This document shows positions 43,425-54,679 of a DNA stretch of 64,000 nucleotides, one piece after another. Position 1 is the first letter of the stretch. The number at the start of each line of letters is the position of its first letter. The stretch is taken from NCBI GenBank assembly GCA_937901085.1, contig CALCHQ010000084.1, positions 1-64,000 on the forward strand, written 5' to 3'. The translations under genes were made by a program, and so were the position numbers. The DNA is from an uncultured Verrucomicrobiales bacterium (GTDB lineage: Bacteria > Verrucomicrobiota > Verrucomicrobiia > Verrucomicrobiales > Akkermansiaceae). The notes under the pieces are model-generated. The model had not been told where the DNA came from. It did no database searches and saw nothing but the letters and a program-made list of their open reading frames with translations.

Positions 43425-44507
43425 ATGAACGCCGACTCTATCAAGTGCACGCCTTTGTGCGACAAGCACGTGGCTCTCGGAGCCAAGATGGTACCCTTTG
43501 CAGGGTGGAACATGCCTGTGCAGTATACGGGCATTATTGATGAGCATAACACCGTGCGCAGCGCCTGCGGTGTGTTTGATATCTCCCACATGGGCCAGTT
43601 CCTGGTCAGCGGTGAGGGTGCTACGGAGTGGCTTAACTCCATGTTCACCAACAATCTCCATAAGCTGGTGGACGGCATGGGCCAGTACTCCATGATGCTC
43701 AACGAAAAGGGCGGCGTTATTGACGACCTCATCATCTACCAGGTGGCCAAGGATGATTTCTTCGTGGTGGTGAATGCCTCCATGATTGATGAAGACTATG
43801 CCTGGCTCACCGCCCACAAGCCTGCGGGTATTTCCCTGGTGAACAAGAGCGCCGACTATGTGGGGCTGGCTGTGCAGGGCCCTGCTTGTGAGGAAGTGTT
43901 CGCCAAGCTCTGCCCCGGCGTGGAGCTGCCCGTGCGCAACGGTATCCTCATGTTTGAATGCGACGGCGATGCCCTCGTGGTCTGCCGCACCGGTTACACC
44001 GGCGAAAACGGCTATGAATTCTTCTGCCCGGCAGAGCAGGGCGTCAAGTGGTTCGAGAAGGTGATGGAGTGCGGTGCTAAGCCCTGCGGCCTGGGTGCCC
44101 GCGACAGCCTGCGCCTCGAAATGTGCTACTCTCTGAATGGCAGCGACCTTTCCCCGGAGAAGACCCCTCTGGAAGCCGGCCTCTCCTGGTGCTGCGACCT
44201 GACCAAGGAATTCATCGGTGTGGATGTGCTGCGCGCCCAGAAGGCAGAGGGCCGTCCCACCGCCCTGGTGGCCATCGAATACACCGGCAAGGGCGCACCT
44301 CCCCGCCACGGCTACGAAGTGCAGCTGCCGGACGGCACGCCCCTGGGCGAGCTGTGCAGCGGTGTGCTGTCCCCCTCCCTGGGCAAGGGCATCGGCATGG
44401 CCTACGTTCCCACCGCCCTCGGCAAGGTCGGCACCGAAGTCAATGTGATGGTGCGTAACAAGGCCGTTCCTGCCATCATCGTCAAGAAACCCTTCCTGAA
44501 AAAGTAA
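43425..44507 (+). CDS. gcvT: Glycine cleavage system T protein (aminomethyltransferase)
   Basis: A 360-residue folate-dependent aminomethyltransferase. It takes the aminomethyl group from lipoyl-GcvH to tetrahydrofolate and releases NH3. Family features are GVFDISHMGQFLVSG near the start, YTGENGYEFF in the middle and GLGARDSLRLEMCYSLNG. Its start is AUG with an expected leader of three or four bases. It is first in gcvT-gcvH-gcvP. Confidence 0.95.
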   Translation: MNADSIKCTPLCDKHVALGAKMVPFAGWNMPVQYTGIIDEHNTVRSACGVFDISHMGQFLVSGEGATEWLNSMFTNNLHKLVDGMGQYSMMLNEKGGVIDDLIIYQVAKDDFFVVVNASMIDEDYAWLTAHKPAGISLVNKSADYVGLAVQGPACEEVFAKLCPGVELPVRNGILMFECDGDALVVCRTGYTGENGYEFFCPAEQGVKWFEKVMECGAKPCGLGARDSLRLEMCYSLNGSDLSPEKTPLEAGLSWCCDLTKEFIGVDVLRAQKAEGRPTALVAIEYTGKGAPPRHGYEVQLPDGTPLGELCSGVLSPSLGKGIGMAYVPTALGKVGTEVNVMVRNKAVPAIIVKKPFLKK

Positions 44508-44530
44508 CCCCATCCCCCAATCATAAGACT

Positions 44531-44911
44531 ATGAGCAATCCCGTAGAATACAAGTACTCCTCCGAACACGAGTGGATCAGCCCCATCGTTGACGGTATCG
44601 TGACCCTCGGCATCACCGACCACGCCCAGTCCGAACTGGGTGACGTGGTGTACGTTGACCTCCCCTCCGTGGGCGACACCTTCTCCAAGGAGGACAGCAT
44701 CGCCGTGGTGGAATCTGTGAAGGCCGCTTCCGATGTGTACACCCCCGTTTCCGGCGAGGTGGTGGAAGTCAACGAAGCTCTCGATGCTGAACCCGGCACA
44801 GTGAACACCGACGCTACCGGCGCTGGCTGGATCTGCAAGATTAAGCTGGATGACCCCTCCGAGCTGGACGAGCTGATGGATGCCGCCGCTTACGAGGAAT
44901 TCTGCAAGTAA
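44531..44911 (+). CDS. gcvH: Glycine cleavage system H protein
   Basis: A 126-residue lipoyl carrier. Lys64 in ESVKAASDVY is the lipoylated residue, in the usual turn between beta strands. It shuttles the aminomethyl and reduced lipoyl arm between the P, T and L proteins. It lies 23 bases after gcvT. No Shine-Dalgarno sequence precedes the ATG. Confidence 0.96.
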   Translation: MSNPVEYKYSSEHEWISPIVDGIVTLGITDHAQSELGDVVYVDLPSVGDTFSKEDSIAVVESVKAASDVYTPVSGEVVEVNEALDAEPGTVNTDATGAGWICKIKLDDPSELDELMDAAAYEEFCK

Positions 44912-44921
44912 AGCGACTTCC

Positions 44922-44962
44922 GGCCGCATTCCTCACAGCAGGGATGCGGCCTTTTCTTTTTT
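44922..44962 (+). terminator. Intrinsic terminator between gcvH and gcvP
   Basis: GGCCGCATTCC pairs with GGGATGCGGCC (one mismatch) over eight bases, followed by TTTTCTTTTTT. It lies inside the gcv cluster, 11 bases after the gcvH stop, so gcvP needs readthrough or its own promoter. TATAAA at 44962-44967 has no good -35. Confidence 0.88.
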
Positions 44963-44989
44963 ATAAAACCCCTCTGATTCATTGATAAT

Positions 44990-47830
<2,841 letters not shown>

Positions 47831-47860
47831 AGCCCAGTACCAGAAACCAGAAAATCACAC

Positions 47861-47892
47861 GGCCGGGGAGCAATCCCCGGCCTCTTTTTCTT
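47861..47892 (+). terminator. gcvP terminator
   Basis: GGCCGGGGA and TCCCCGGCC form a perfect nine-base stem with loop GCAA, followed by TCTTTTTCTTG. It marks the left edge of the accessory island. Confidence 0.92.
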
Positions 47893-47990
47893 GTCGGAGG
47901 CAGTACTTCAGTCCTGGCGTGCCATGGATTGGGAAGTAGTGCAAGTGCGCCCGCTGCTTTTCGCTAATGCTCTATCAGTCTGTCTGGGAC

Positions 47991-48025
47991 TATGCAAATT
48001 CAAGATTCCATCTTAAATTTGCATA
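47991..48025. repeat. 35-base near-perfect inverted repeat at the island edge
   Basis: TATGCAAATT (47991-48000) is the perfect complement of AATTTGCATA (48016-48025). Inside, AAGAT and ATCTT pair as well, around TCC, with one C/A mismatch between the two stems. No T-run follows, so it is not an obvious terminator. It may be an operator, or part of an attachment site of the recombinase at 59 kb. Confidence 0.85.
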
Positions 48026-48061
48026 AAATGAACCAAGGACATGAAACCGGAAAAGGGGGCT

Positions 48062-48106
48062 TTCCTGCCGATTATCTGCAATTTTTATCCAATATTCCTG
48101 CCGATT
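48062..48106 (+). repeat. Direct repeats near the left island edge
   Basis: TTCCTGCCGATT occurs at 48062-48073 and 48095-48106, 33 bases apart. A degenerate third copy, TTGTCGATT, lies near 48124-48132. The spacing of about three helical turns would suit arm-type recombinase or repressor sites; this is inference. The rest of 47893-48248 shows no gene. Confidence 0.6.
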
Positions 48107-48248
48107 GTGTGATAAATGTTTGCTTGTCGATTAAAAATGAATGGAGTAGCACTAAAACGTGGTTCTAGGGTGCAAAAGGCTTTAATAAGATGCCAAACTT
48201 CCCCAAAGTTATACTTGCTGGCTGGCGTTTTCGTGGTGCTATTCCGTT

Positions 48249-48587
48249 ATGAACTTCCCAATGAATAATTATTATGGACTTACGACCGATCGTGCCCGCT
48301 TCCTCAAAGCGGGCATAGATGCGAACCATCACCATTCGACCTGGGAAAAATATATGGAGAAATGCGCCATATCAAACCAGATAGCCGACCCAATCGACCG
48401 CGAAGCTGAACTCCGCTGCGATTGGGTAGACTGTGACAAGGAACTTGCTCATATGATGGTAAAGCAATATTGCTCGCCATTTATTGCTTCCCTGGCTGAT
48501 GCATTCATTGCGTACCAGTCTGAAATGCAACAGCAACGAATCTCCCAAGACGCTGAAACGGTACACCGCTGGCGCGATTCCTGCTAG
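48249..48587 (+). CDS. Unknown 112-residue protein at the left end of the island
   Basis: It is a small soluble-looking protein with a His-rich patch (DANHHHSTW), several Cys and a helical C-terminal half rich in Gln, Glu and Ala. I recognise no family. The codon use is mixed and less GC-biased than the core genes. It is convergent with the ATPase gene, ending 45 bases from its stop. A weak promoter (TTGCTG 48215, 17 bases, GCTATT 48238) is possible. It may be an accessory or control protein of the defence locus, or unrelated cargo. Confidence 0.5.
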   Translation: MNFPMNNYYGLTTDRARFLKAGIDANHHHSTWEKYMEKCAISNQIADPIDREAELRCDWVDCDKELAHMMVKQYCSPFIASLADAFIAYQSEMQQQRISQDAETVHRWRDSC

Positions 48588-48632
48588 CTGTAAAACGTTA
48601 CTAATGGAGCTTCTGGGAGGATATAGAGAGTT

Positions 48633-50282
48633 CTAAGAGCTTGGAAATATTTCTTGTTCCCAATTTTTTATGATTTGCATCTTAGTGTTATCAAGCATAC
48701 AGAAGAGATGCAATTCATGTGTATCTTTGAGGAATAGAAGGAAGGATTTCGCTATTTTTTGAACTTCTGAAGGGGCAAAGACTTCGTATGAGGAATTTAA
48801 CCCTTTAATTTTGTCTTGAGTATGGCTCATCCCATTGAATACGAGACGGAAGAGAGTGTTACGGTAATGTTCTTTTTTCTGCACATCAAGACCTCTTAAT
48901 AATTGTTCCTTCCTTAATAATTCTTCGATGCCGCAGCTATACAAAAAGGTCGAAATAGCTTCGGCAATCCGTCTCATTTTATTGCCAATGCCGTCAACTG
49001 GAAGGGTTGAAGCGGTGGAGCTAGTGTTTGCGAAATCAAAAATGCTAAGTAGGAGTTCACGATATTCATTAAACTTCAATCCATTGTTTGTGGTTGGTAT
49101 TTTTCTTAGCTGTGCATTTTGCAGGAGCCAGACAGATTGATCGATTTCTCCAATAATTCCAGGATCTTTTTCTTTGTTAAGGTTTGCTGAGAATTTGCTT
49201 AAGTCAACCACCGTCTGAATATCGTGGCTTAAGAATAAGATTTTACTGTTCTCGTTTCCTTTGAGCATCTGTTCGGTCTGCCAGTGTAGAAAAGAAAGCA
49301 TACCAACTCTGTTTTCTATATCGAAACTGGTGATAGGGTCGTCAATAATGACTATTCTCTCATTCTTGTATACATTCTCAACTTGACAAGACTCGTGCAT
49401 AGAAGCGAAAAAGTATGCTAAAGATATAGCATTTCGCTCACCTACTGAAAGATCTTCTGGTTTTATATTCTGGTTGCGCGACTTTACGCAGTACTTGTTA
49501 TTTTTACTTTCGAGAGATAATCGTTCGGAGGAAAAGAAAATGAATTTCAAAGATTCGTTAATCCTATCAAGTGCTATGTTAACGTTATTTAGTTGATCCT
49601 CATATTCTGATTTTACCCTATCTAATTCGTTTATTTTATCGTGCAGTTCTTTGTGTTTCTTATTTAGAAGTTTTTCTGACTCTAGCTTAATCAAATAATT
49701 TTTGATAGTCGAATAGTGTTCGTAAACCGCAAGATCTATATTGTCACAAATGAGCTCGTTTTGGAGAGCGTTCAATTGAGAGCGTTTAGCATTGTGAATC
49801 TTGATAGCTTCTTGTATGGAAATTAACGAATTGGTATAGTCAGAGAAGTGCTGTTTTGCTTCTTCTATACACGTAATGTCAATAGCGTGGTAAGGATGTT
49901 TATCTTTTTCTTCCAGCTTTATTATTAGGTCAGTTATAGATGTTTCCAGCTTTTGTTTGCATTTTTTGTAAAACTCTATTTCTTTGATTATGGGCTCTTG
50001 GGGAAATATGAAAGACAAGTCGGCAAGAGAATATATTCTATCCCTTATACGATCGAGTTCATCTTTTGTCTTTCTTGTTTCTGATTTGAATATTTCCACT
50101 TCTTCATAGAGTATGTTGGATATGGTTGAAGATAATCGGGCAATATCTAATTCCGTCATTGACCTCAGGCAGAAGGGACAGATATCACCATCTTTATGAA
50201 AGAAATTTACCGATTCATGCAAATAATCAGGTATGGCTTTGTTTTTTATTTTTTCAAGTAGAAACTTCTCTCGTTCACTCAA
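48633..50282 (-). CDS. C-terminal part of a frameshifted RloC-like ABC ATPase
   Basis: 549 residues counted from a TTG codon; the frame stays open upstream to about 50510, so this part has no convincing start of its own. It holds a coiled-coil middle with CPFC (residues 35-38, zinc-hook-like), then the ABC signature LSVGERNAIS, Walker B with IVIIDDPITSFD, and the switch His in FLSHDIQ. The C-terminal domain has R-x3-E (MRRIAEAIS) and, 46 residues on, a His in NGMSHTQD. That resembles the Arg-Glu-His triad of PrrC/RloC anticodon nucleases. It belongs to the same ancestral gene as 50480-51067. Confidence 0.75.
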   Translation of the reverse strand: MSEREKFLLEKIKNKAIPDYLHESVNFFHKDGDICPFCLRSMTELDIARLSSTISNILYEEVEIFKSETRKTKDELDRIRDRIYSLADLSFIFPQEPIIKEIEFYKKCKQKLETSITDLIIKLEEKDKHPYHAIDITCIEEAKQHFSDYTNSLISIQEAIKIHNAKRSQLNALQNELICDNIDLAVYEHYSTIKNYLIKLESEKLLNKKHKELHDKINELDRVKSEYEDQLNNVNIALDRINESLKFIFFSSERLSLESKNNKYCVKSRNQNIKPEDLSVGERNAISLAYFFASMHESCQVENVYKNERIVIIDDPITSFDIENRVGMLSFLHWQTEQMLKGNENSKILFLSHDIQTVVDLSKFSANLNKEKDPGIIGEIDQSVWLLQNAQLRKIPTTNNGLKFNEYRELLLSIFDFANTSSTASTLPVDGIGNKMRRIAEAISTFLYSCGIEELLRKEQLLRGLDVQKKEHYRNTLFRLVFNGMSHTQDKIKGLNSSYEVFAPSEVQKIAKSFLLFLKDTHELHLFCMLDNTKMQIIKNWEQEIFPSS

Positions 50283-50479
50283 AGAGGGCTCTTGAACGAT
50301 GTTTGCGAGATTTTGACTGATATTATCCCAATTCGGCGCTTCAATAAGATTGTCGATGGTTCGCTTGATGGAATCGTGGGATTTGGCGTCGCGGTAGTCC
50401 TTTATGCGTTGCTGAATATTGTTGCTAATGTCACTAAGCCTTGATTGATTTTCGGCTGTAATACAAATGGCTTCTGTGA

Positions 50480-51067
50480 TTATACTGCTTGTAGAGAAGG
50501 AAAAAACTTGTTAATCAAAGTCGATATTGTTGCTTCATTTACCGGCCAATTTTTTTTGCTTTGGCGTATTACTCCCTCGCGTTCGCTCCAGTAGTTTCCC
50601 TTCTTTTTTAATGCATTTTCAAGTTCTTTCCTCCAATAGAGAGATGAATTCTTGTTTTTGTCAGAACTAAGAGAGCTTAACTCAGTAGAGCAAGCGTCAA
50701 GTTCGTTCGTAAGAAGTGCAATTTTTTTCACACAATCATCAATCTTTTCCTGTACTTCATTTTGATAGCCAAACATTACGATAGTGTCAAACCCGTCATG
50801 CGATAATTTAATTTTACTATCAGTAAATTCTTCATCATAAACAAAAATCTGTTTTTGTTCTTCTTCGGTAAGGGCTGAATCGAATTTTGCTGAAATAACG
50901 CTATCGTTTACACCAGAAGCAATATTTCGGATAGCGTTTGATATGGTAGATTTGCCACTGCCGTTTCTCCCATATACAATATTGATTCTTTTCGTAAATA
51001 GTTCTAAATCGCTTCCGGGTGGAAAACATTTTCCGGAGATGGTCAATTTTGTGATATCTTTAAGCAT
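50480..51067 (-). CDS. N-terminal part of the frameshifted RloC-like ABC ATPase
   Basis: 195 residues. Walker A is YGRNGSGKST at residues 32-41, followed by FVYDEEFTDSKI, the pattern of AAA_13 (PrrC/RloC-type) ATPases. The start of a coiled coil follows, then an abrupt stop. Reading in the -1 frame from the T6 run continues smoothly (KFFSFSTSS, then ISNNIQQRIKD) into the C-terminal part. Together they would give about 811 residues. The split separates Walker A from Walker B, so neither half can be a working ATPase alone. It is third in the minus-strand defence cluster. Confidence 0.75.
   Translation of the reverse strand: MLKDITKLTISGKCFPPGSDLELFTKRINIVYGRNGSGKSTISNAIRNIASGVNDSVISAKFDSALTEEEQKQIFVYDEEFTDSKIKLSHDGFDTIVMFGYQNEVQEKIDDCVKKIALLTNELDACSTELSSLSSDKNKNSSLYWRKELENALKKKGNYWSEREGVIRQSKKNWPVNEATISTLINKFFPSLQAV
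50501..50506 (-). other. T6 run at the frameshift point of the ATPase gene
   Basis: On the coding strand AAG is followed by TTTTTT and CCT. One extra T would restore a single reading frame. The heptamer GTTTTTT is not a full canonical -1 slippery site, and the run is short for polymerase slippage, so a plain indel (biological or sequencing) is most likely. Confidence 0.7.
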
Positions 51068-51243
51068 GGCTATAGTTTGTTAAAGGTGATAGTAATGAGA
51101 AGATAAATGCAATGTCTTACTGTTAGTGTCCCTATTCTACTCCTCAGCGTTGCGATTTTGCAAGTTTAATTTTTTTAGTTTGTATCACTATGCGTTGCTT
51201 CTGCACAGAATGTTGGTGCATAATATCCCAAAATAGAGCAAAG

Positions 51244-51263
51244 CCTGGCGTGTTCACGCTAGG
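51244..51263 (-). terminator. Possible helicase gene terminator
   Basis: CCTGGCGTG and CACGCTAGG pair at eight of nine positions around TT, about 55 bases after the helicase stop. The rest of the 248-base gap (51068-51315) before the ATPase gene shows no gene. The gap suggests separate control of the ATPase. Confidence 0.4.
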
Positions 51264-51315
51264 TAGATTGGAGAAACGCAAGATGGTCTTATGGGTCGGG
51301 CAGACGTGAATCACT

Positions 51316-54300
51316 TCAATTTCTCTGCACCGTCACTACAATTTCCTCTTGGATAACGCGGTCGCGGAGTTTGTGGACATAGTCAAAGCCGCGGATCCGG
51401 GCAAGAGAAAGTAAGATGTCGTCCATTTCCTGTGCTGAGGATGCATCTGCCATTTTCTTGATTGTTTTGCGGGGTAGGGAACCAAACTGCTGAATATCCT
51501 CGATGACTTCGTTGGAGAATATTTTGAGTTCGTGGGTGAGTTCCCCTTTGTATTTTTCTAGGTTCACGATGGTTAGGGTACTATCAGATATCCCTCCTCT
51601 CTGTGGAGCTTGTATGGCAGGCTGGTAGTTCTTGAGGTCAGAGTATACCCCGCAGGTAGACCCCTTGTTTTCGCTCGGGTATACCCAGAAATCGGCACTT
51701 AACGGGGCTCTCGGTGTGTCGTAGCTGCATTCTACCAGTTTCAACGCTTCATTCATGGGTATCTCAGATATTTCTCGCCCGGCCTTGTGCTGTACTACGA
51801 AGAATCCGGGACCTCTCCGACGGAACATCAGGGTGGAGTGAGGCTCTGCAAACATGGCAGTTTTTACCATGTTCGGCAGGCGCTTAATGCGTTCTAGCGT
51901 TTCCGGATGCTTCTCCTTAAGCATCTGCTCTGCCTCATGATATTTGAGTTTGGCTTCGGTATAAGTGCTGATAGTATCCTGCTCATCCAGCCCGCTATTC
52001 AGCTTGGAGAACAATGCCGCCGGTGAGGGCGTCTCTTCCTCGGAAAAAATCTGAGCATCTTCACCGAGGATGGAGTGAATGGCAAACATCTTACTCTCAG
52101 CCATCTCTCTGTTCTGGTTGATTGTAGAACCTCGTACGGTGGGGAAGAAGTTCATAATGTACAGGTTATCGAACATCTTCTTGCCGATTCGGTTAATACG
52201 ACCGACTCGCTGAATAACTCGCGTGGGATTCCACGGAATATCATAGTTCACCACAACGCCCGCACGATTCAGGTTGAAGCCTTCGCTCAGCTTATCAGTC
52301 GTAAGCAGAATATCATAGTCATCCTCCTGAACCTCTGCAGAGGCATCAAAATTGGCCTTAACCAGTCTATCTCTCTCCTGAGTGAAATTATCAGCATTGA
52401 CAGTCAGCACACGCCCCGGGTATGCGGCTTCCACGTAGGGCGCAATATGCAGCAATGTATCTGTATAGGCGGTAAACACCAATACCTTTCTCTTCGATTT
52501 CTCCTTGGGGATATCCGAATACTTGTCCTTTACAATGTCAGTAATAGCTTTGCTCAATGCTGCAGCCTTGGGGTCGGTTTCAACCAATCGCAGGGCGTCC
52601 ACCTCATCCAGTACACTCTGCATGAGCTTAATATCCTGCTCCAAATCCTGCAGGAATCGCAAACTGTCAAAGTTCTTGTCACTCATTCGATATTCGGTAT
52701 CGTTCTTTCTTTTCTTTGTGACAGACTTCTCTCTCTCTTCAAGTAGTTTGAGCAGCTCGGAGTAGGCATCCACGTCATCTTCAATATCCAGTACCTTATC
52801 GGTAATCTTGCGGTCGTAGATGTATACCCCAAATCGGCGAATGAAACTCAAAGCCTGTTCCATCATCTTCTTGGCGTTCACCACAGATTGACGGAATGCG
52901 CCAAACGAGCTTTCAAAACGTAGAGCCAGCATGCGCAAAAGCATCGTGTAGATGTTTTCCTGATAGTCGTCTTGCCCCTCCTTATCTTTGAGGTACGCTT
53001 GCGGGCGATAGAATGCACCATGGAATTGCCCCTCTAGACCGAAGTAATCAGTTACAACCCGGTCATAGAAAGCATCCTGCTCTGGAGTAAGCTCGAAGAA
53101 TTGCTGAACCGGAGGCTGTATGTCTGCCAAGGTAGTCAATTCTTTACTATAGTCAGGGTCTTGTCTCAAATCGAGGCGGTTGCGGCGGATAACGATTTTT
53201 TCCATTACCTGACGTATGCCTTGTGCCACCTCAGAGGCCAAATCTTTAAGCGCTTCCAGAATTCCTTCATGGTTAGCCCCCTTGTTCAATCGCTGAGTAT
53301 TGATACCGCTCTTTTCCAGCAGGCAGGCGGCCAGATGCCAGTTCCCCAGAGTGATAGCCTTGCGTATCTGGTTTACGGTCTGGAAATCTGTTTGGAACTT
53401 AGCAAAACGCCCATCCAGATTGCCGCCGGGAATAAAGGGCGATTGCTTGCCGCTGGAGAACAGATGCAGCAGAGCCAACAGGTCGCTGGGTTTATTGTTA
53501 AACGGAGTAGCTGTCAGCAGCACCACATCCTTATTGCAGCAGATGTTCTTCATGTGTGCATAGGCCTCCGTTTGTTCGTTGCGGTAGTAGTGAGCCTCGT
53601 CCACTATCACCATATCGAAATCCGGGTCATGAGCAAGAAAATCCTCAATTTTCTGCAAATCGCCTCGGGAAAATACCTCCCAATCATGCAGGCCAAACTT
53701 GGTTACATATTCATGCCAGCCACCATGGGCTCCGCCTCGCTCGCCAACCAGACCGGGCGGGCAGATAATAAGGCCTCGTTTTCGGCTCATGGCTGCAACC
53801 AGGCTACCGATAACGGATTTACCAAGACCTACCACATCTGCAATGATAACACCATGGTAAGCCTCCAGCTTGTTCAAGGCCTGTGCCACGGCATCCACCT
53901 GATATTGCAGTTTGGAAAATCCGGCCTTATTCAGAATACCCTCCAGCAGGGCTGTTTTCAGATTGCTCTTCTGGTGCTCCAGATAATTTTTCAGTATCAG
54001 GAAGTAGGCTTCAAAGGGCGTGATGGTGGCGGCTACGCTGCTGTCATTAATGATTTCCAGCAAGGTGTTGCGCTGCTCCTCATCCTCTGTTAAGGGAACA
54101 GCCTTCATCCAAAGCTGTTCGTAGTATAAAGAGGCTTCTGCTGCACCAAAGTCGCACACCTCTACGTTCAATTCATCACGCAGGGATAATCCCGGCTCAG
54201 AGAAATTGCTGCTACCTGTCAGCCATACCTTTTCTCGCAAAGACCTGTGTTCTTCATCCATCGTGAAGATGTAGAGCTTTGCATGGTTCGGGTCGAGTGT

Positions 54301-54675
54301 TTTGCGGATTTCCAAGCGACCCTCCATGAGCATTTCGACAAAAATCCCCAGTCTGTCGTGGAAACTCTGCTTGTCCAGTTTCTCATCTCCCAATATGTGA
54401 CGCAGGGAGGCATAGAAGCGCGTCCTGGTATCATTGGCGCTTTCTCCCTTAATACCATTGGCCACTTCTACCAATTGCCCACAGTAGCGCTCTGCTTCCA
54501 TCCCCACCAGCACACGGAGGCGGATATCCTTATTTTTTCGCAGGGCATCCGTCATGACCTTTACCCCGGAAAAATAGAAAAAGCCTACTAAAATATCCAG
54601 CTGACTGCTATACTGCATCAGCTCACTCAATCTCTTCTGGAGGGATTCTCCCTCGCCCTGATTCGTGATAAACAT
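51316..54675 (-). CDS. PLD-SNF2 helicase of a defence system
   Basis: 1119 residues. Residues about 1-200 are a phospholipase D-like domain with an HxK motif (HAKLYIF, near 128) and GSSNFS. The helicase motor follows: Walker A variant VVGLGKS near 285, DEAH (IVDEAHYYRN near 358), LLTATPFNN, TTDKLSEGFNL, and motif VI QRVGRINRIG near 822. This is a superfamily 2 SNF2-type translocase joined to a possible nuclease or DNA-binding PLD module. It starts four bases after the methyltransferase stop, so the two are translationally linked. In DISARM the PLD (DrmC) and SNF2 (DrmD) functions are on separate proteins. Confidence 0.88.
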   Translation of the reverse strand: MFITNQGEGESLQKRLSELMQYSSQLDILVGFFYFSGVKVMTDALRKNKDIRLRVLVGMEAERYCGQLVEVANGIKGESANDTRTRFYASLRHILGDEKLDKQSFHDRLGIFVEMLMEGRLEIRKTLDPNHAKLYIFTMDEEHRSLREKVWLTGSSNFSEPGLSLRDELNVEVCDFGAAEASLYYEQLWMKAVPLTEDEEQRNTLLEIINDSSVAATITPFEAYFLILKNYLEHQKSNLKTALLEGILNKAGFSKLQYQVDAVAQALNKLEAYHGVIIADVVGLGKSVIGSLVAAMSRKRGLIICPPGLVGERGGAHGGWHEYVTKFGLHDWEVFSRGDLQKIEDFLAHDPDFDMVIVDEAHYYRNEQTEAYAHMKNICCNKDVVLLTATPFNNKPSDLLALLHLFSSGKQSPFIPGGNLDGRFAKFQTDFQTVNQIRKAITLGNWHLAACLLEKSGINTQRLNKGANHEGILEALKDLASEVAQGIRQVMEKIVIRRNRLDLRQDPDYSKELTTLADIQPPVQQFFELTPEQDAFYDRVVTDYFGLEGQFHGAFYRPQAYLKDKEGQDDYQENIYTMLLRMLALRFESSFGAFRQSVVNAKKMMEQALSFIRRFGVYIYDRKITDKVLDIEDDVDAYSELLKLLEEREKSVTKKRKNDTEYRMSDKNFDSLRFLQDLEQDIKLMQSVLDEVDALRLVETDPKAAALSKAITDIVKDKYSDIPKEKSKRKVLVFTAYTDTLLHIAPYVEAAYPGRVLTVNADNFTQERDRLVKANFDASAEVQEDDYDILLTTDKLSEGFNLNRAGVVVNYDIPWNPTRVIQRVGRINRIGKKMFDNLYIMNFFPTVRGSTINQNREMAESKMFAIHSILGEDAQIFSEEETPSPAALFSKLNSGLDEQDTISTYTEAKLKYHEAEQMLKEKHPETLERIKRLPNMVKTAMFAEPHSTLMFRRRGPGFFVVQHKAGREISEIPMNEALKLVECSYDTPRAPLSADFWVYPSENKGSTCGVYSDLKNYQPAIQAPQRGGISDSTLTIVNLEKYKGELTHELKIFSNEVIEDIQQFGSLPRKTIKKMADASSAQEMDDILLSLARIRGFDYVHKLRDRVIQEEIVVTVQRN

Positions 54676-54679
54676 GGTA

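Noticed and set aside
48062..48132. CRISPR-like array from the TTCCTGCCGATT copies
   Set aside because: Only two good 12-base copies with one degenerate third, no regular spacers and no cas genes.
50495..50512. Programmed -1 ribosomal frameshift in the ATPase gene
   Set aside because: The heptamer is GTTTTTT rather than seven T, and no strong downstream hairpin was seen; a plain indel is simpler.
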